A DNA stretch of 49,322 nt, taken from UBA2897 sp036733925 (lineage in GTDB: Bacteria > Bacillota > Negativicutes > Selenomonadales > Selenomonadaceae). Below the pieces are notes generated by a model. It saw only the letters and a list, made by a program, of their open reading frames with translations. It was not told the DNA's origin and did not search any database. The translations under genes were made by a program, and so were the position numbers. Below, in pieces: positions 40,149-48,471 of this stretch (positions are counted from its first letter, which is position 1; the number at the start of each line of letters is the position of its first letter). The stretch covers positions 1 through 49,322 of the forward strand of contig DAIMZO010000015.1 in NCBI GenBank assembly GCA_036733925.1, written 5' to 3'.

Positions 40149-42059
40149 ATGCAAGAAAAGTCAGAGAAGGAGCTGGCGGAAGAAGTCCTGAAGAAATACG
40201 ACAAGGACTCCGACACGATGGTGTATACGGGCTTCATGGCGAAGCTCGTCGCGGCCATCGCAATCACGTTTTCCGTGTTCCAGCTCTATACGGCGACGTT
40301 CGGCGTGCTCGACGCGATGCTGCAGCGTGCGGTGCATCTGGGCTTCGGCCTCGCGCTCGTCTACCTGCTCTACCCGAGCCGGAAGAAATGGTCGCGGCAT
40401 AAGCTGCATCCGGTAGACCTCGTGCTCGCCATCCTCGGCGCGGCGGCACCGGCTTACATCGTCATCGAATATCAGGAGCTCGTGCTCCGTGCGGGCACGG
40501 TGACGACGGTCGACATGGCGGTCGGCCTGCTCGGCATCCTGCTCGTCATCGAGGCGACGCGCCGCGTCGTCGGCCTGCCGATGGTCTGCGTCGTGCTCGC
40601 GTTCCTCGCGTACGCGTTTGCCGGCCCATATATGCCGGGCGTGCTCGCGCATCGCGGGCTGACCGTGCAGCAGCTCGTCAACCATCTGTTCTTCACGACG
40701 GAAGGTATTTTCGGCATCCCGCTCGGCGTCTCCTCGACGTTCATCTTCCTGTTCATCCTGTTCGGTGCATACCTTGAGTCCACAGGACTCGGCAAATTCT
40801 TCATCGACCTCGCGAATGCCATCGCCGGCTGGGCGAGCGGCGGCCCGGCAAAGGTCGCGGTCCTGTCGTCCGGCCTCATGGGCACGGTCTCCGGCTCGTC
40901 GGTCGCGAACGTCGTCGGCACGGGCTCGCTGACCATCCCGATGATGAAGAAGCTCGGCTATCACAAGAACTTTGCCGGTGCAGTCGAGGCCGCCGCATCG
41001 ACCGGCGGCCAGCTGATGCCGCCGGTCATGGGCGCCGCAGCGTTCCTGATGGCGGAGTTCGTCGGCGTGCCGTACATCGATATCGTCAAGGCGGCCATCG
41101 TGCCGGCCATCCTGTATTTCGCGGGCGTCTGGCTCGGCGTGCATTTTGAGGCGAAGCGCAGCAACCTGAAGGGCATCCCGCGCAGCCAGCTGCCGAAGGT
41201 CGGCAACATCCTGAAGGAGCGCGGGCATCTCGCGCTGCCGCTCATCATCATCGTCTACCTGCTCGTCGCCGGCTACACGCCGATGCGCGCGGCGCTCGTC
41301 GCCATCGTGCTCGCCATTGTCTGCTCGGCGCTCCGAAAATCCACGCGCATGAAGCCAATCGAAATCGTGCGTGGTCTCGAGAACGGCGCGAAGAACGTGC
41401 TGTCCGTGCTCGTTGCGTGTGCTTCGGCTGGCATCGTCATCGGCGTCGTGACCAAGACCGGCGTTGGGCTGAAGCTCGCCTCCGGCCTGCTGAGCCTGTC
41501 GGGCGGCCTGCTGCTGCCGACGATGTTCTTCACGATGATCACGGCTATCGTGCTCGGCATGGGCGTGCCGACGACGGCGAACTACGTCATCACGTCGACG
41601 ATTGCGGCGCCGGCCCTCGTACAGATGGGCGTGCCGGTGCTTTGTGCGCACATGTTCGTGTTCTATTTCGGCATCATCGCGGACGTCACGCCGCCGGTCG
41701 CGCTCGCGGCGTTCGCCGGATCCGGCATCGCGGGCGGCGACCCGCTGAAGACCGGCATCAACGCGTCGAAGCTCGCGATTGCGGCCTTCATCATTCCGTA
41801 TATGTTCGTCCTGTCGCCAGTCCTGCTGATGATCGACGCGACGCCGTTCGGGTTGATCTCTACGACGCTCACGGCGCTGCTCGGCATGATCGCGCTCTCG
41901 TCGGCGCTGATCGGCTACCTCGCCGACGACTGCACCCCAATCGAACGCCTCGTGCTGATTGCGGGCGGCCTGATGCTGATTAAGCCGGGTCTGGCAACGG
42001 ATGTCATCGGCCTCGTGCTGTTTCTCGCCATCCTGTTCATCCAGCGCCGCCGCGCCTGA
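40149..42059 (+). CDS. TRAP transporter fused permease (DctQM-type, TAXI class)
   Basis: The ATG at 40149 follows AAAGGAG. The 636-aa membrane protein fuses a small DctQ-like part (about 1-130) with a DctM large permease (about 150-620), including GTVSGSSVANVVGTGSLTIPMMKKLGYHKNFAGAVEAAASTGGQLMPPVMGAAAF, the conserved core. It is an Na+-dependent secondary transporter fed by the TAXI receptor. It ends the operon. Being directly before the LacI-KDG operon hints at acidic sugars, but that is only positional. Confidence 0.94.
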   Translation: MQEKSEKELAEEVLKKYDKDSDTMVYTGFMAKLVAAIAITFSVFQLYTATFGVLDAMLQRAVHLGFGLALVYLLYPSRKKWSRHKLHPVDLVLAILGAAAPAYIVIEYQELVLRAGTVTTVDMAVGLLGILLVIEATRRVVGLPMVCVVLAFLAYAFAGPYMPGVLAHRGLTVQQLVNHLFFTTEGIFGIPLGVSSTFIFLFILFGAYLESTGLGKFFIDLANAIAGWASGGPAKVAVLSSGLMGTVSGSSVANVVGTGSLTIPMMKKLGYHKNFAGAVEAAASTGGQLMPPVMGAAAFLMAEFVGVPYIDIVKAAIVPAILYFAGVWLGVHFEAKRSNLKGIPRSQLPKVGNILKERGHLALPLIIIVYLLVAGYTPMRAALVAIVLAIVCSALRKSTRMKPIEIVRGLENGAKNVLSVLVACASAGIVIGVVTKTGVGLKLASGLLSLSGGLLLPTMFFTMITAIVLGMGVPTTANYVITSTIAAPALVQMGVPVLCAHMFVFYFGIIADVTPPVALAAFAGSGIAGGDPLKTGINASKLAIAAFIIPYMFVLSPVLLMIDATPFGLISTTLTALLGMIALSSALIGYLADDCTPIERLVLIAGGLMLIKPGLATDVIGLVLFLAILFIQRRRA

Positions 42060-42075
42060 GGTTGACTTTTTCAAG

Positions 42076-42112
42076 GGCTTCTGTATATCATGATATGCAG
42101 GAGTCTTTTTTT
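42076..42112 (+). terminator. Rho-independent terminator of the TRAP operon
   Basis: GGCTTCTGTATATCATGATATGCAGGAGTC is a near-palindromic stem (ATATCATGATAT core) followed by TTTTTTT. Confidence 0.85.
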
Positions 42113-42131
42113 GCAAAAAAACGGTAACTAC

Positions 42132-42183
42132 TGGACAAATTCGAGAAAATGCGCTATAGTAATACTTGTAAAACGGTTTCGTA
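42132..42183 (+). promoter_or_regulatory. promoter and LacI-type operator of the regulator gene
   Basis: TGGACA (42132-42137), 17 bases, TATAGT (42155-42160). Directly downstream lies TAAAACGGTTTCG (42168-42183), fitting AAAnCGnTTT with central CG. Its place after the -10 predicts autorepression. Confidence 0.7.
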
Positions 42184-42221
42184 AATAAGAAACGCGTGGA
42201 GTCTGAACGAGGTGATGAGCA

Positions 42222-43235
42222 TTGGCGGGAACGAGGCGGAAGAAAGTGACCATCGTCGACGTGGCGGCGAAAGCTGGCGTATCGAAGACGACGATCTCCC
42301 GGTACCTCAATGGCAAATTCGAGTACATGTCCGAGGAGTCGCGCCAGCGCATTGCGGACGTCATTGAGGAACTCGGCTACCGGCCGAATTCCCTCGCGCG
42401 CAGCCTGAAATCCAAGCACAGCTTCGTCCTGGGCGTCGTGGTATCCGATATCACGAGCCCATTCTCGCCAATCCTGCTGAAGGGGATCAGCGATTGTTGT
42501 GAGCAGTTCGGCTACCGCATCCTCATCGCGAATTCCGATGATGAGCCGCGCAAAGAACACGACTATATCATGGATATGGTCGACCAGAGCGTCGACGGCA
42601 TCATCCTGAACACGACGGGCGGGAACGAGGAGTTCCTGCGCGAGACCGCGGACTCGGGCATGCATATCGTGCTCGCCGACCGCACCATCGAGCGGAAACT
42701 GTTCGATACGGTGCACAGTGCGGACCGCGAGGCCATGCATCAGATGCTCCGGTATCTGAAGGGCGAGGGCTATGAGTCCGTCGGCTTCTTCACGCAGCCG
42801 CTGACGAACAGCACGCGCGTCAGCCGCTGCCAGATTTTCCGCGAAATCTACAATTCGTATTTCGAGGGGCCGGCGCAGGTGTATTTCCTCGAGAAGAAGC
42901 TCCGCGATGCGTCGGTGATCCAGGAATTCATGCGCGAGAACTACGAGCGCAGGCAGGCCATCTTCACCGGCAACGGCGTCGCGACCATGCGCATCGTGCA
43001 GACAATGCGGGAGCTGCATATCAAGGCGCCGGGCGAGACCGGCCTCTGCGGCTTCGATGACTGGGACTGGATGAACCTCGTCGGCGGCGGAATCACGACG
43101 ATCGCGCAGCCGACCTATGAGGAGGGTTGCGAATGCGTCAAGCGCATGATGCACCGGCTCCATCACTCCCGCGAGGAGGAGCCGCCGAAGAGCATCGAAC
43201 TCCCGTGCACGCTCAAGATCCGCAGTACGACGTAA
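42222..43235 (+). CDS. LacI-family regulator of the KDG operon (KdgR-type)
   Basis: The start is TTG at 42222 with GAGGTG seven bases upstream. The 337-aa protein has a LacI HTH (VTIVDVAAKAGVSKTTISRYLNGKFEYMSEESRQRIADVIEELGYRPNSLARSL at about 7-60, including the hinge helix) and a periplasmic-binding-protein-like effector domain (about 65-335). It directly precedes kdgK-kduI-kduD-kdgA, and operators of its class lie at its own promoter and before kdgK. Effector is likely KDG or a related intermediate, by analogy with KdgR in Firmicutes. Confidence 0.9.
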   Translation: MAGTRRKKVTIVDVAAKAGVSKTTISRYLNGKFEYMSEESRQRIADVIEELGYRPNSLARSLKSKHSFVLGVVVSDITSPFSPILLKGISDCCEQFGYRILIANSDDEPRKEHDYIMDMVDQSVDGIILNTTGGNEEFLRETADSGMHIVLADRTIERKLFDTVHSADREAMHQMLRYLKGEGYESVGFFTQPLTNSTRVSRCQIFREIYNSYFEGPAQVYFLEKKLRDASVIQEFMRENYERRQAIFTGNGVATMRIVQTMRELHIKAPGETGLCGFDDWDWMNLVGGGITTIAQPTYEEGCECVKRMMHRLHHSREEEPPKSIELPCTLKIRSTT

Positions 43236-43287
43236 GAAAATAAGAAATGAGTTCAGGCGAAAACGCCTGTATTCTTTTGAGAGTTTT

Positions 43288-43312
43288 ATAAACCGGTTTA
43301 CTTTACCGGTTA
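43288..43312 (+). promoter_or_regulatory. LacI-type operators before kdgK
   Basis: Perfect palindrome AAACCGGTTT (43290-43299) followed closely by TTACCGGTTA (about 43303-43312). The first fits AAAnCGnTTT exactly. They lie 25-45 bases before the kdgK start codon. The -35/-10 of this promoter is not clear. Confidence 0.75.
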
Positions 43313-43334
43313 CATACGGCAGGAGGCTTTTAGA

Positions 43335-44279
43335 TTGGCTGAAGTATTGACGTTTGGTGAACCGATGAGCTTGATGGTCGCCGATGAGGTGAAGCCGCTG
43401 AAGGATGTAGAGCATTTCACGCGCTATGTCTGCGGTGCAGAAGTGAATTTTTCCGTCGGCCTTTCGCGGCTCGGCCACAGCGTGGCGTACGTATCGCGCG
43501 TCGGCGATGACCCGTTCGGCGAACACATCCGCGATTTCCTCGCGGAGAACCAGATCGACAACCGCCTTGTCGCTGTCGACGGGGAGTATCTGACCGGCAT
43601 GCAGCTCAAGGCGAAGGCCGCCGAGGGCGAGGATCCGCTCGTCGTGAATTTCCGCAAGAATTCCGCGTTCTCGCATTTCCGTCCGGAGGATATCGACGGC
43701 ATCGACTGGACGGGCGTCAAGCACGTGCATGTGACCGGCATCTCCGCCGCGCTGTCAAAGAGCTGCCGCGAGGCCGCCGCGAAACTCATGGATCTGGCGA
43801 AGGCGAAGGGCGTGCGCGTGTCGTTCGATCCGAATCTGCGCCCGGCGCTCTGGCCGGACAAGAAGGAGATGGTCCGCGTCATCAACGCGCTCGCGGCAAA
43901 GGCGGACATCGTCCTGCCGGGCATCGGCGAGGGCGAGACCCTGATGGGATCGCGCGACCCGGAGAAGATTGCGGACTTCTACCTCGGGCAGGGCTCCAAG
44001 GCCGTCGTGGTCAAGGTCGGCGCGAAGGGCTCCTTCGTCAAGACGAGCGATGGCGAGAGTTTCCTATCCCCAGGCTTCCATGTCGAGCATGTCGTCGACA
44101 CGGTCGGCGCGGGCGACGGCTTCGCCGTCGGCACGATCAGCGCACTGCTCGAGGGGTTGAGCCTGAAGGATGCGGCACACCGCGGCGCGGCAATCGGTGC
44201 GCTCGCCATCATGGTAGCAGGAGACAATGAAGGCCTTCCAACGCGTGAGAAGCTGGAAGCCTTTATGCATAAAGATTAA
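43335..44279 (+). CDS. kdgK: 2-keto-3-deoxygluconate kinase (PfkB family)
   Basis: The start is TTG at 43335 with AGGAGG upstream. The 314-aa protein has the PfkB N-terminal Gly motif region (CGAEVNFSVGLSRLGHSVAYVSRVGDDPFG at about 35-65) and the C-terminal signature DTVGAGDGFAVG (about 255-266) with the catalytic Asp. It phosphorylates KDG to KDPG. Kinase specificity comes from the operon: kduI, kduD and kdgA follow. Confidence 0.93.
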   Translation: MAEVLTFGEPMSLMVADEVKPLKDVEHFTRYVCGAEVNFSVGLSRLGHSVAYVSRVGDDPFGEHIRDFLAENQIDNRLVAVDGEYLTGMQLKAKAAEGEDPLVVNFRKNSAFSHFRPEDIDGIDWTGVKHVHVTGISAALSKSCREAAAKLMDLAKAKGVRVSFDPNLRPALWPDKKEMVRVINALAAKADIVLPGIGEGETLMGSRDPEKIADFYLGQGSKAVVVKVGAKGSFVKTSDGESFLSPGFHVEHVVDTVGAGDGFAVGTISALLEGLSLKDAAHRGAAIGALAIMVAGDNEGLPTREKLEAFMHKD

Positions 44280-44300
44280 GCATTATGGGGGTAAAGTAAG

Positions 44301-45143
44301 ATGGATGTACGTTATTCGATGAATCCGGAGGATTTCAAGAGAAAGAACACGGACGAAGTTCGGAAGGAATTCCTGATTCAAGACCTCTTCCAGCCGGATC
44401 ACGTCACGGCGGTCTACTCGCATGTCGATCGCATGGTCACGTTCGGCTGCATGCCGGTGAAGGAAGAAGTCCCGCTCGACAAGGGAATCGACGTCTGGCA
44501 CAGCTTCGGCGTGCACTATATCCTCGAGCGCCGCGAAATCGGCATCTTCAATGTCGGCGGTTCCGGCGTCATCAAAGCGGACGGCATCGAGTACAAGCTC
44601 GGCTACAAGGACTGCCTCTACATCACGATGGGCACGAAGGAAGTCACGTTCCAGAGCGATGACCCGGAGAAGCCGGCGAAGTTCTACATGGTATCCGCAC
44701 CAGCGCATAAGCCGTGCAAAACGACGCTCTTGACGCTGAAGGACGCGAAGAAGGTTCCGTGCGGCACGATGGAGGAAGCCAACGACCGCGTGATCAATCA
44801 GTTCATCCACCCGGATGTGCTCGAGACCTGCCAGCTCTCGATGGGCATGACCTCGCTGAAGCCGGGCTCCGTCTGGAACACGATGCCGGCGCATACGCAT
44901 GAGCGCCGCATGGAGATCTACTTCTACTTCGAGCTCGGCGACGACGATGTCGTGTTCCATCTGATGGGGCAGCCGAGCGAGACGCGCCATATCGTCATGA
45001 AGAACGACGAGGCGGTCATCAATCCGTCGTGGAGCATCCATTCCGGCTGCGCGACGAAGAACTACACGTTCATCTGGGCGATGGGCGGCGAGAACAAGAC
45101 CTATGACGATCAGGATTTCCTGAAGAAGACGGATCTGCGCTGA
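44301..45143 (+). CDS. kduI: 5-keto-4-deoxyuronate isomerase
   Basis: The 280-aa bicupin has the zinc site PAHTHERRMEIYFYF (His, His, Glu) and WSIHSG (fourth His), as in KduI. It converts 4-deoxy-L-threo-5-hexosulose uronate to 3-deoxy-D-glycero-2,5-hexodiulosonate. It lies 21 bases after kdgK. Confidence 0.97.
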   Translation: MDVRYSMNPEDFKRKNTDEVRKEFLIQDLFQPDHVTAVYSHVDRMVTFGCMPVKEEVPLDKGIDVWHSFGVHYILERREIGIFNVGGSGVIKADGIEYKLGYKDCLYITMGTKEVTFQSDDPEKPAKFYMVSAPAHKPCKTTLLTLKDAKKVPCGTMEEANDRVINQFIHPDVLETCQLSMGMTSLKPGSVWNTMPAHTHERRMEIYFYFELGDDDVVFHLMGQPSETRHIVMKNDEAVINPSWSIHSGCATKNYTFIWAMGGENKTYDDQDFLKKTDLR

Positions 45144-45190
45144 TCGGCTGAGATACGATAGCAGGATTGGAAAAGCGGAGGAGAAGCATC

Positions 45191-45997
45191 ATGGCAAACA
45201 TTCTGGATCAGTTTTCGCTGAAGGGCAAGGTTGCTCTCGTAACGGGCGCGGCATACGGCATCGGCTATGCAATCGCGAAGGCGTACGCAGAGGCCGGTGC
45301 GAAGATCGCGTTCAACTGCCGCAGCCAGCAGCACATGGATAAGGCGCTCGCGGCGTACAAAGCGGACGGCATCGAGGCGCACGGCTATATCTGCGACGTC
45401 ACGAAAGAGGATGAAGTGCAGAAGATGGTCGCGGATATCGAGAAAGAGCTCGGCACCATCGACATCCTCGTCAACAACGCCGGCATCATCAAGCGCATCC
45501 CGATGCTCGAGATGAAGGCGGAGGAGTTCCGTCAGGTCGTCGATATCGACCTCAACGCGCCGTTCATCGTATCGAAAGCCGTCATCCCGGGCATGAAGAA
45601 GAAGGGCCACGGCAAGATCATCAACATCTGCTCGATGATGAGCGAGCTCGGCCGCGAGACGGTCTCCGCCTATGCGGCAGCAAAGGGCGGCCTCAAGATG
45701 CTCACGCGCAACATCTGCTCGGAATTCGGCGAGTACAACATCCAGTGCAACGGCATCGGTCCGGGCTATATCGCGACGCCGCAGACCGCGCCGCTCCGCG
45801 AGCGCCAGCCGGATGGCAGCCGTCATCCGTTCGACAGCTTCATCGTCAGCAAGACGCCGGCGGCCCGCTGGGGCACGACGGAGGATCTGATGGGCCCGGC
45901 GGTATTCCTCGCGTCCGACGCGTCGGATTTCGTCAATGGCCATATCCTCTACGTCGACGGCGGCATCCTCGCCTACATCGGCAAGCAGCCGCAGTGA
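45191..45997 (+). CDS. kduD: 2-dehydro-3-deoxy-D-gluconate 5-dehydrogenase
   Basis: The start is ATG 45191 with GGAGGAG upstream. The 268-aa SDR protein has TGAAYGIG (cofactor-binding Gly motif, about 17-24), NNAG (about 95), and the Tyr-x3-Lys pair in SAYAAAKGG. It makes KDG from diketodeoxy-gluconate using NAD(P)H. kdgA follows after 62 bases. The simple gluconate 5-dehydrogenase alternative is unlikely next to kduI. Confidence 0.94.
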   Translation: MANILDQFSLKGKVALVTGAAYGIGYAIAKAYAEAGAKIAFNCRSQQHMDKALAAYKADGIEAHGYICDVTKEDEVQKMVADIEKELGTIDILVNNAGIIKRIPMLEMKAEEFRQVVDIDLNAPFIVSKAVIPGMKKKGHGKIINICSMMSELGRETVSAYAAAKGGLKMLTRNICSEFGEYNIQCNGIGPGYIATPQTAPLRERQPDGSRHPFDSFIVSKTPAARWGTTEDLMGPAVFLASDASDFVNGHILYVDGGILAYIGKQPQ

Positions 45998-46059
45998 AGC
46001 AGCAGAGAAGAAAAAGTTTTTGCAGACAAATTTGCAGATAAAGGAGATAGTATTTCATC

Positions 46060-46704
46060 ATGAACAAGAATGAAACGGTATTGAAGCTCGCGGAGCAGGG
46101 CGTCATCGCGGTCGTCCGCGGCAAGACGATGGAAGACGGCGTAAAGACGGCGGATGCCTGCATCGCGGGCGGCGTCAAGGCGATTGAGCTCGCGTTCACG
46201 ACGCCGCGCGCGCAGGAAGCCATCAAGACGCTCGTCGATAAGTACAAGGATGACCCGGACGTCATCATCGGCGCCGGCACGGTGCTCGATGCGCCGTCCG
46301 CACGCATCGCGATCCTCGAGGGCGCGCAGTTCATCGTATCCCCGTCCTTCAACGAGGAAGTCGTGCGCATGTGCAACCTCTACCGCGTGGTTTCTTGCCC
46401 GGGCGTCATGGATCCGACGGGCGTCATGCAGGCTCTGACGGCCGGTGCGGATATCGTCAAGATCTTCCCGGGCGATATCGTCGGCCCGAAGATGATCAAA
46501 GACATCCACGGCCCGTTCCCGCAGGCTCCGCTCATGCCGTCCGGCGGCGTGAACGTCGAGAACACGGCGGAGTGGCTGCATGCCGGCGCCGTCGCGGTAT
46601 CCGCGGGCGGCAGCCTCACGGGCCCGGCGAAGAAGGGCGACTATGCAGGCGTGACGGAGATTGCGAAGAAGTTCGTCAAGGCCGTCGCGGATGCACGCGC
46701 CTGA
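46060..46704 (+). CDS. kdgA: KDPG aldolase
   Basis: The 214-aa protein has IELAFTTPRA with Glu43, GAGTVL (71-76) and ADIVKIFPG with the Schiff-base Lys134, as in class I KDPG/KHG aldolases. It splits KDPG to pyruvate and glyceraldehyde-3-phosphate, completing the pathway. AAGGAG lies at 46041-46046, spacing is a bit long. Confidence 0.95.
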   Translation: MNKNETVLKLAEQGVIAVVRGKTMEDGVKTADACIAGGVKAIELAFTTPRAQEAIKTLVDKYKDDPDVIIGAGTVLDAPSARIAILEGAQFIVSPSFNEEVVRMCNLYRVVSCPGVMDPTGVMQALTAGADIVKIFPGDIVGPKMIKDIHGPFPQAPLMPSGGVNVENTAEWLHAGAVAVSAGGSLTGPAKKGDYAGVTEIAKKFVKAVADARA

Positions 46705-46940
46705 GACACTACCAACAAAAAGCGGTCGTGCCCAACGCTGATACGCGGCGGGCACCATGCCGCTCATCGAGGAAAGTGGCGGCATTATCACATCCCTTCC
46801 CAAATCCTATTCCCATAATCTGAGGGAGCGAGCGTTGCTTCCTCAAGAGATTGTCCCCCAATGTCTCTCGAGGGATAACTCGTTTTATGATTCCCTATTC
46901 CCGATTTCCGATGTCGTTACCCCCTATTTGACGATACGGA
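46705..46940. other. gene-free stretch after kdgA
   Basis: Lower GC than the neighbouring genes. It holds two hairpins: GAGG-AGC / GCT-CCTC (about 46822-46844) and AGAGATTG / CAATGTCTCT (about 46847-46870). A 68-codon frame at 46757-46963 runs through the terminator and has no good ribosome site, so I do not call it a gene. A structured 3' region or small RNA is possible. Confidence 0.5.
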
Positions 46941-46981
46941 AAGCCGCCTGCTCGGACGTTTGAGCAGGCGGCCTTTTTTAT
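46941..46981 (+). terminator. Rho-independent terminator of the KDG operon
   Basis: GCCGCCTGCTC (46943-46953), GGACGTTT loop, GAGCAGGCGGC (46962-46972), then CTTTTTTAT. It lies about 240 bases after kdgA. Confidence 0.93.
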
Positions 46982-46984
46982 CTG

Positions 46985-47440
46985 TCAATCCTTTTTGATG
47001 TTCATGCTCGTGTGGTTCGCCTTTGCCTCGTGGATCAGCGTGCGCAGGCGTTCGATGTTCTTCTTGTGCTTCTCGATGGCGAAGCCGATGCGGATATGTT
47101 CCTCCTCGGTGAAGGCCGGGTTCTCATAGGACGCCTCGATGCGCTTCAGGCGCGCCTCGACCTCTGCGAGCTCGTTCTGCAAGGGCTTTTCGTGTTGCAG
47201 GGCGCAGCCGTAGATCGAGCGGATCTGATCCTCGACATATTTGGCGTAGCCCGGCTCCCCGGACACGTCCTCGAGGTATTTCGCGACGTGGTACAGGATA
47301 TCAAAGGGGCTTTCCCCGCTGTGGATCATATCGAGGATTTCCATCTTGATGCTCTGCTGCTCGCCATGCGGGCGAAGCACGGAAGCGTCCCGGGCACTGG
47401 TCTTTGCCCCGTTATCTGCGGAATCGTTGGTATCTGGCAT
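46985..47440 (-). CDS. conserved hypothetical, coiled-coil protein
   Basis: The ATG at 47440 follows GGAGGG. The 151-aa cytoplasmic protein has a polar N-terminus (about 1-32), a helical domain (about 33-85) and a long coiled coil (about 85-135, NELAEVEARLKRIEASYENPAFTEEEHIRIGFAIEKHKKNIERLRTLI). I do not recognise a family. It stands alone between two oppositely oriented units. Confidence 0.75.
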   Translation of the reverse strand: MPDTNDSADNGAKTSARDASVLRPHGEQQSIKMEILDMIHSGESPFDILYHVAKYLEDVSGEPGYAKYVEDQIRSIYGCALQHEKPLQNELAEVEARLKRIEASYENPAFTEEEHIRIGFAIEKHKKNIERLRTLIHEAKANHTSMNIKKD

Positions 47441-47567
47441 ATCTATCCCTCCAATCGTTATTTTACACCATGAGGGGCCGCCTTGTCCGCTTTTTCTTCT
47501 GTAATCGGCTCACAGCGATGGGGCGCAGAATCGGGTAGAATAAAAAGATAGAGAGGATGTGGTCTGC

Positions 47568-48452
47568 ATGGCAGAAGAAACGGAAATCGCCATCATCGGC
47601 GCCGGTCCGGCCGGCGTATCCGCGGCGCTCTACGCGCATCGGGCTGGGGAAAAAGTGCTCGTGATCCATCGCGGGATCGGCACGAGCTCACTGACGCGCG
47701 CGGAGGGCATCGAGAATTACTACGGCATGAGCGAGCCCGTGACGGGGGCGGAGCTCGAGCGCCGCGGCATCGAGGGGGCCGAGCGCATCGGCGTGCCCTT
47801 CAAGCAGGCAGATGTCATGGGCCTGCGGTTGACGGACGCGATGGATGGCTATATCATAGAGACAGGAAGCGGCGAGGTGCGCGCGAAGGCCGTCGTTCTC
47901 GCGACGGGAAGCTCGCGGAAGACGGCCTCTATCCCGGGCATTGCAGAGTTCACGGGGAAGGGCGTCAGCTACTGTGCGATATGCGATGCATTCTTCTACC
48001 GCGGCAAGACCGTCGCGGTGCTCGGGGCGGGCGAGTACGCACTGCACGAGACACAGGATCTGAAGCCGCACGCGGCGAAGCTCTACCTGCTGACGAACGG
48101 CGAGCAGCCGTCCTTTTCTGTGCCGGACTGGATGGAGGTGCGGACGGAGAAGCTCGAGGCCGTCGAGGGAGACGGACGCGTGCAAAGCGTGCGGTTCGCA
48201 GACGGCGGGAGCCTGCCCATCGACGGCGTGTTCATCGCACTCGGCACGGCCGGCAGCACGGAGCTTGCGCGAAAGGCGGGCATCCTGCTCGACGGCAACA
48301 AGATTCGGGTCGATGAGCAGATGGCGACCAATATGCCGGGGCTCTTTGCCGCCGGCGATGCGACGGGCGGCCTGCTGCAGGTCGCGAAGGCCGTTTATGA
48401 CGGCGCGCGGGCCGGAATCTCTGCCGTACAGTATCTGAGGAAACAGAAATGA
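47568..48452 (+). CDS. thioredoxin-reductase-like FAD/NAD(P)H flavoprotein
   Basis: The ATG at 47568 is preferred (GAGG upstream). The 294-aa protein has an FAD motif GAGPAGVSAALYAHRAG, the redox-active CAICD (CxxC, about residue 136), an NAD(P)H-domain Gly motif VLGAGEYALHE and a C-terminal FAD contact GLFAAGDATGGLLQVAKA. In true TrxB the NADPH motif is GxGxxA with downstream Arg residues; here it reads GAGEYA, so cofactor use or partner may differ from the housekeeping enzyme. It is followed after 19 bases by a Crp/Fnr gene, probably co-transcribed. Confidence 0.9.
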   Translation: MAEETEIAIIGAGPAGVSAALYAHRAGEKVLVIHRGIGTSSLTRAEGIENYYGMSEPVTGAELERRGIEGAERIGVPFKQADVMGLRLTDAMDGYIIETGSGEVRAKAVVLATGSSRKTASIPGIAEFTGKGVSYCAICDAFFYRGKTVAVLGAGEYALHETQDLKPHAAKLYLLTNGEQPSFSVPDWMEVRTEKLEAVEGDGRVQSVRFADGGSLPIDGVFIALGTAGSTELARKAGILLDGNKIRVDEQMATNMPGLFAAGDATGGLLQVAKAVYDGARAGISAVQYLRKQK

Positions 48453-48471
48453 ATCGTCTTGGGGTGATGAC

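Noticed and set aside
40161..43730. 1189-codon open frame on the - strand opposite the TRAP permease and LacI genes
   Set aside because: Shadow frame; it crosses a terminator, two promoters and several real genes, and its sequence is Arg/Asp-rich without domains.
46757..46963. 68-codon frame after kdgA
   Set aside because: No good ribosome site and it runs into the stem of the operon terminator.
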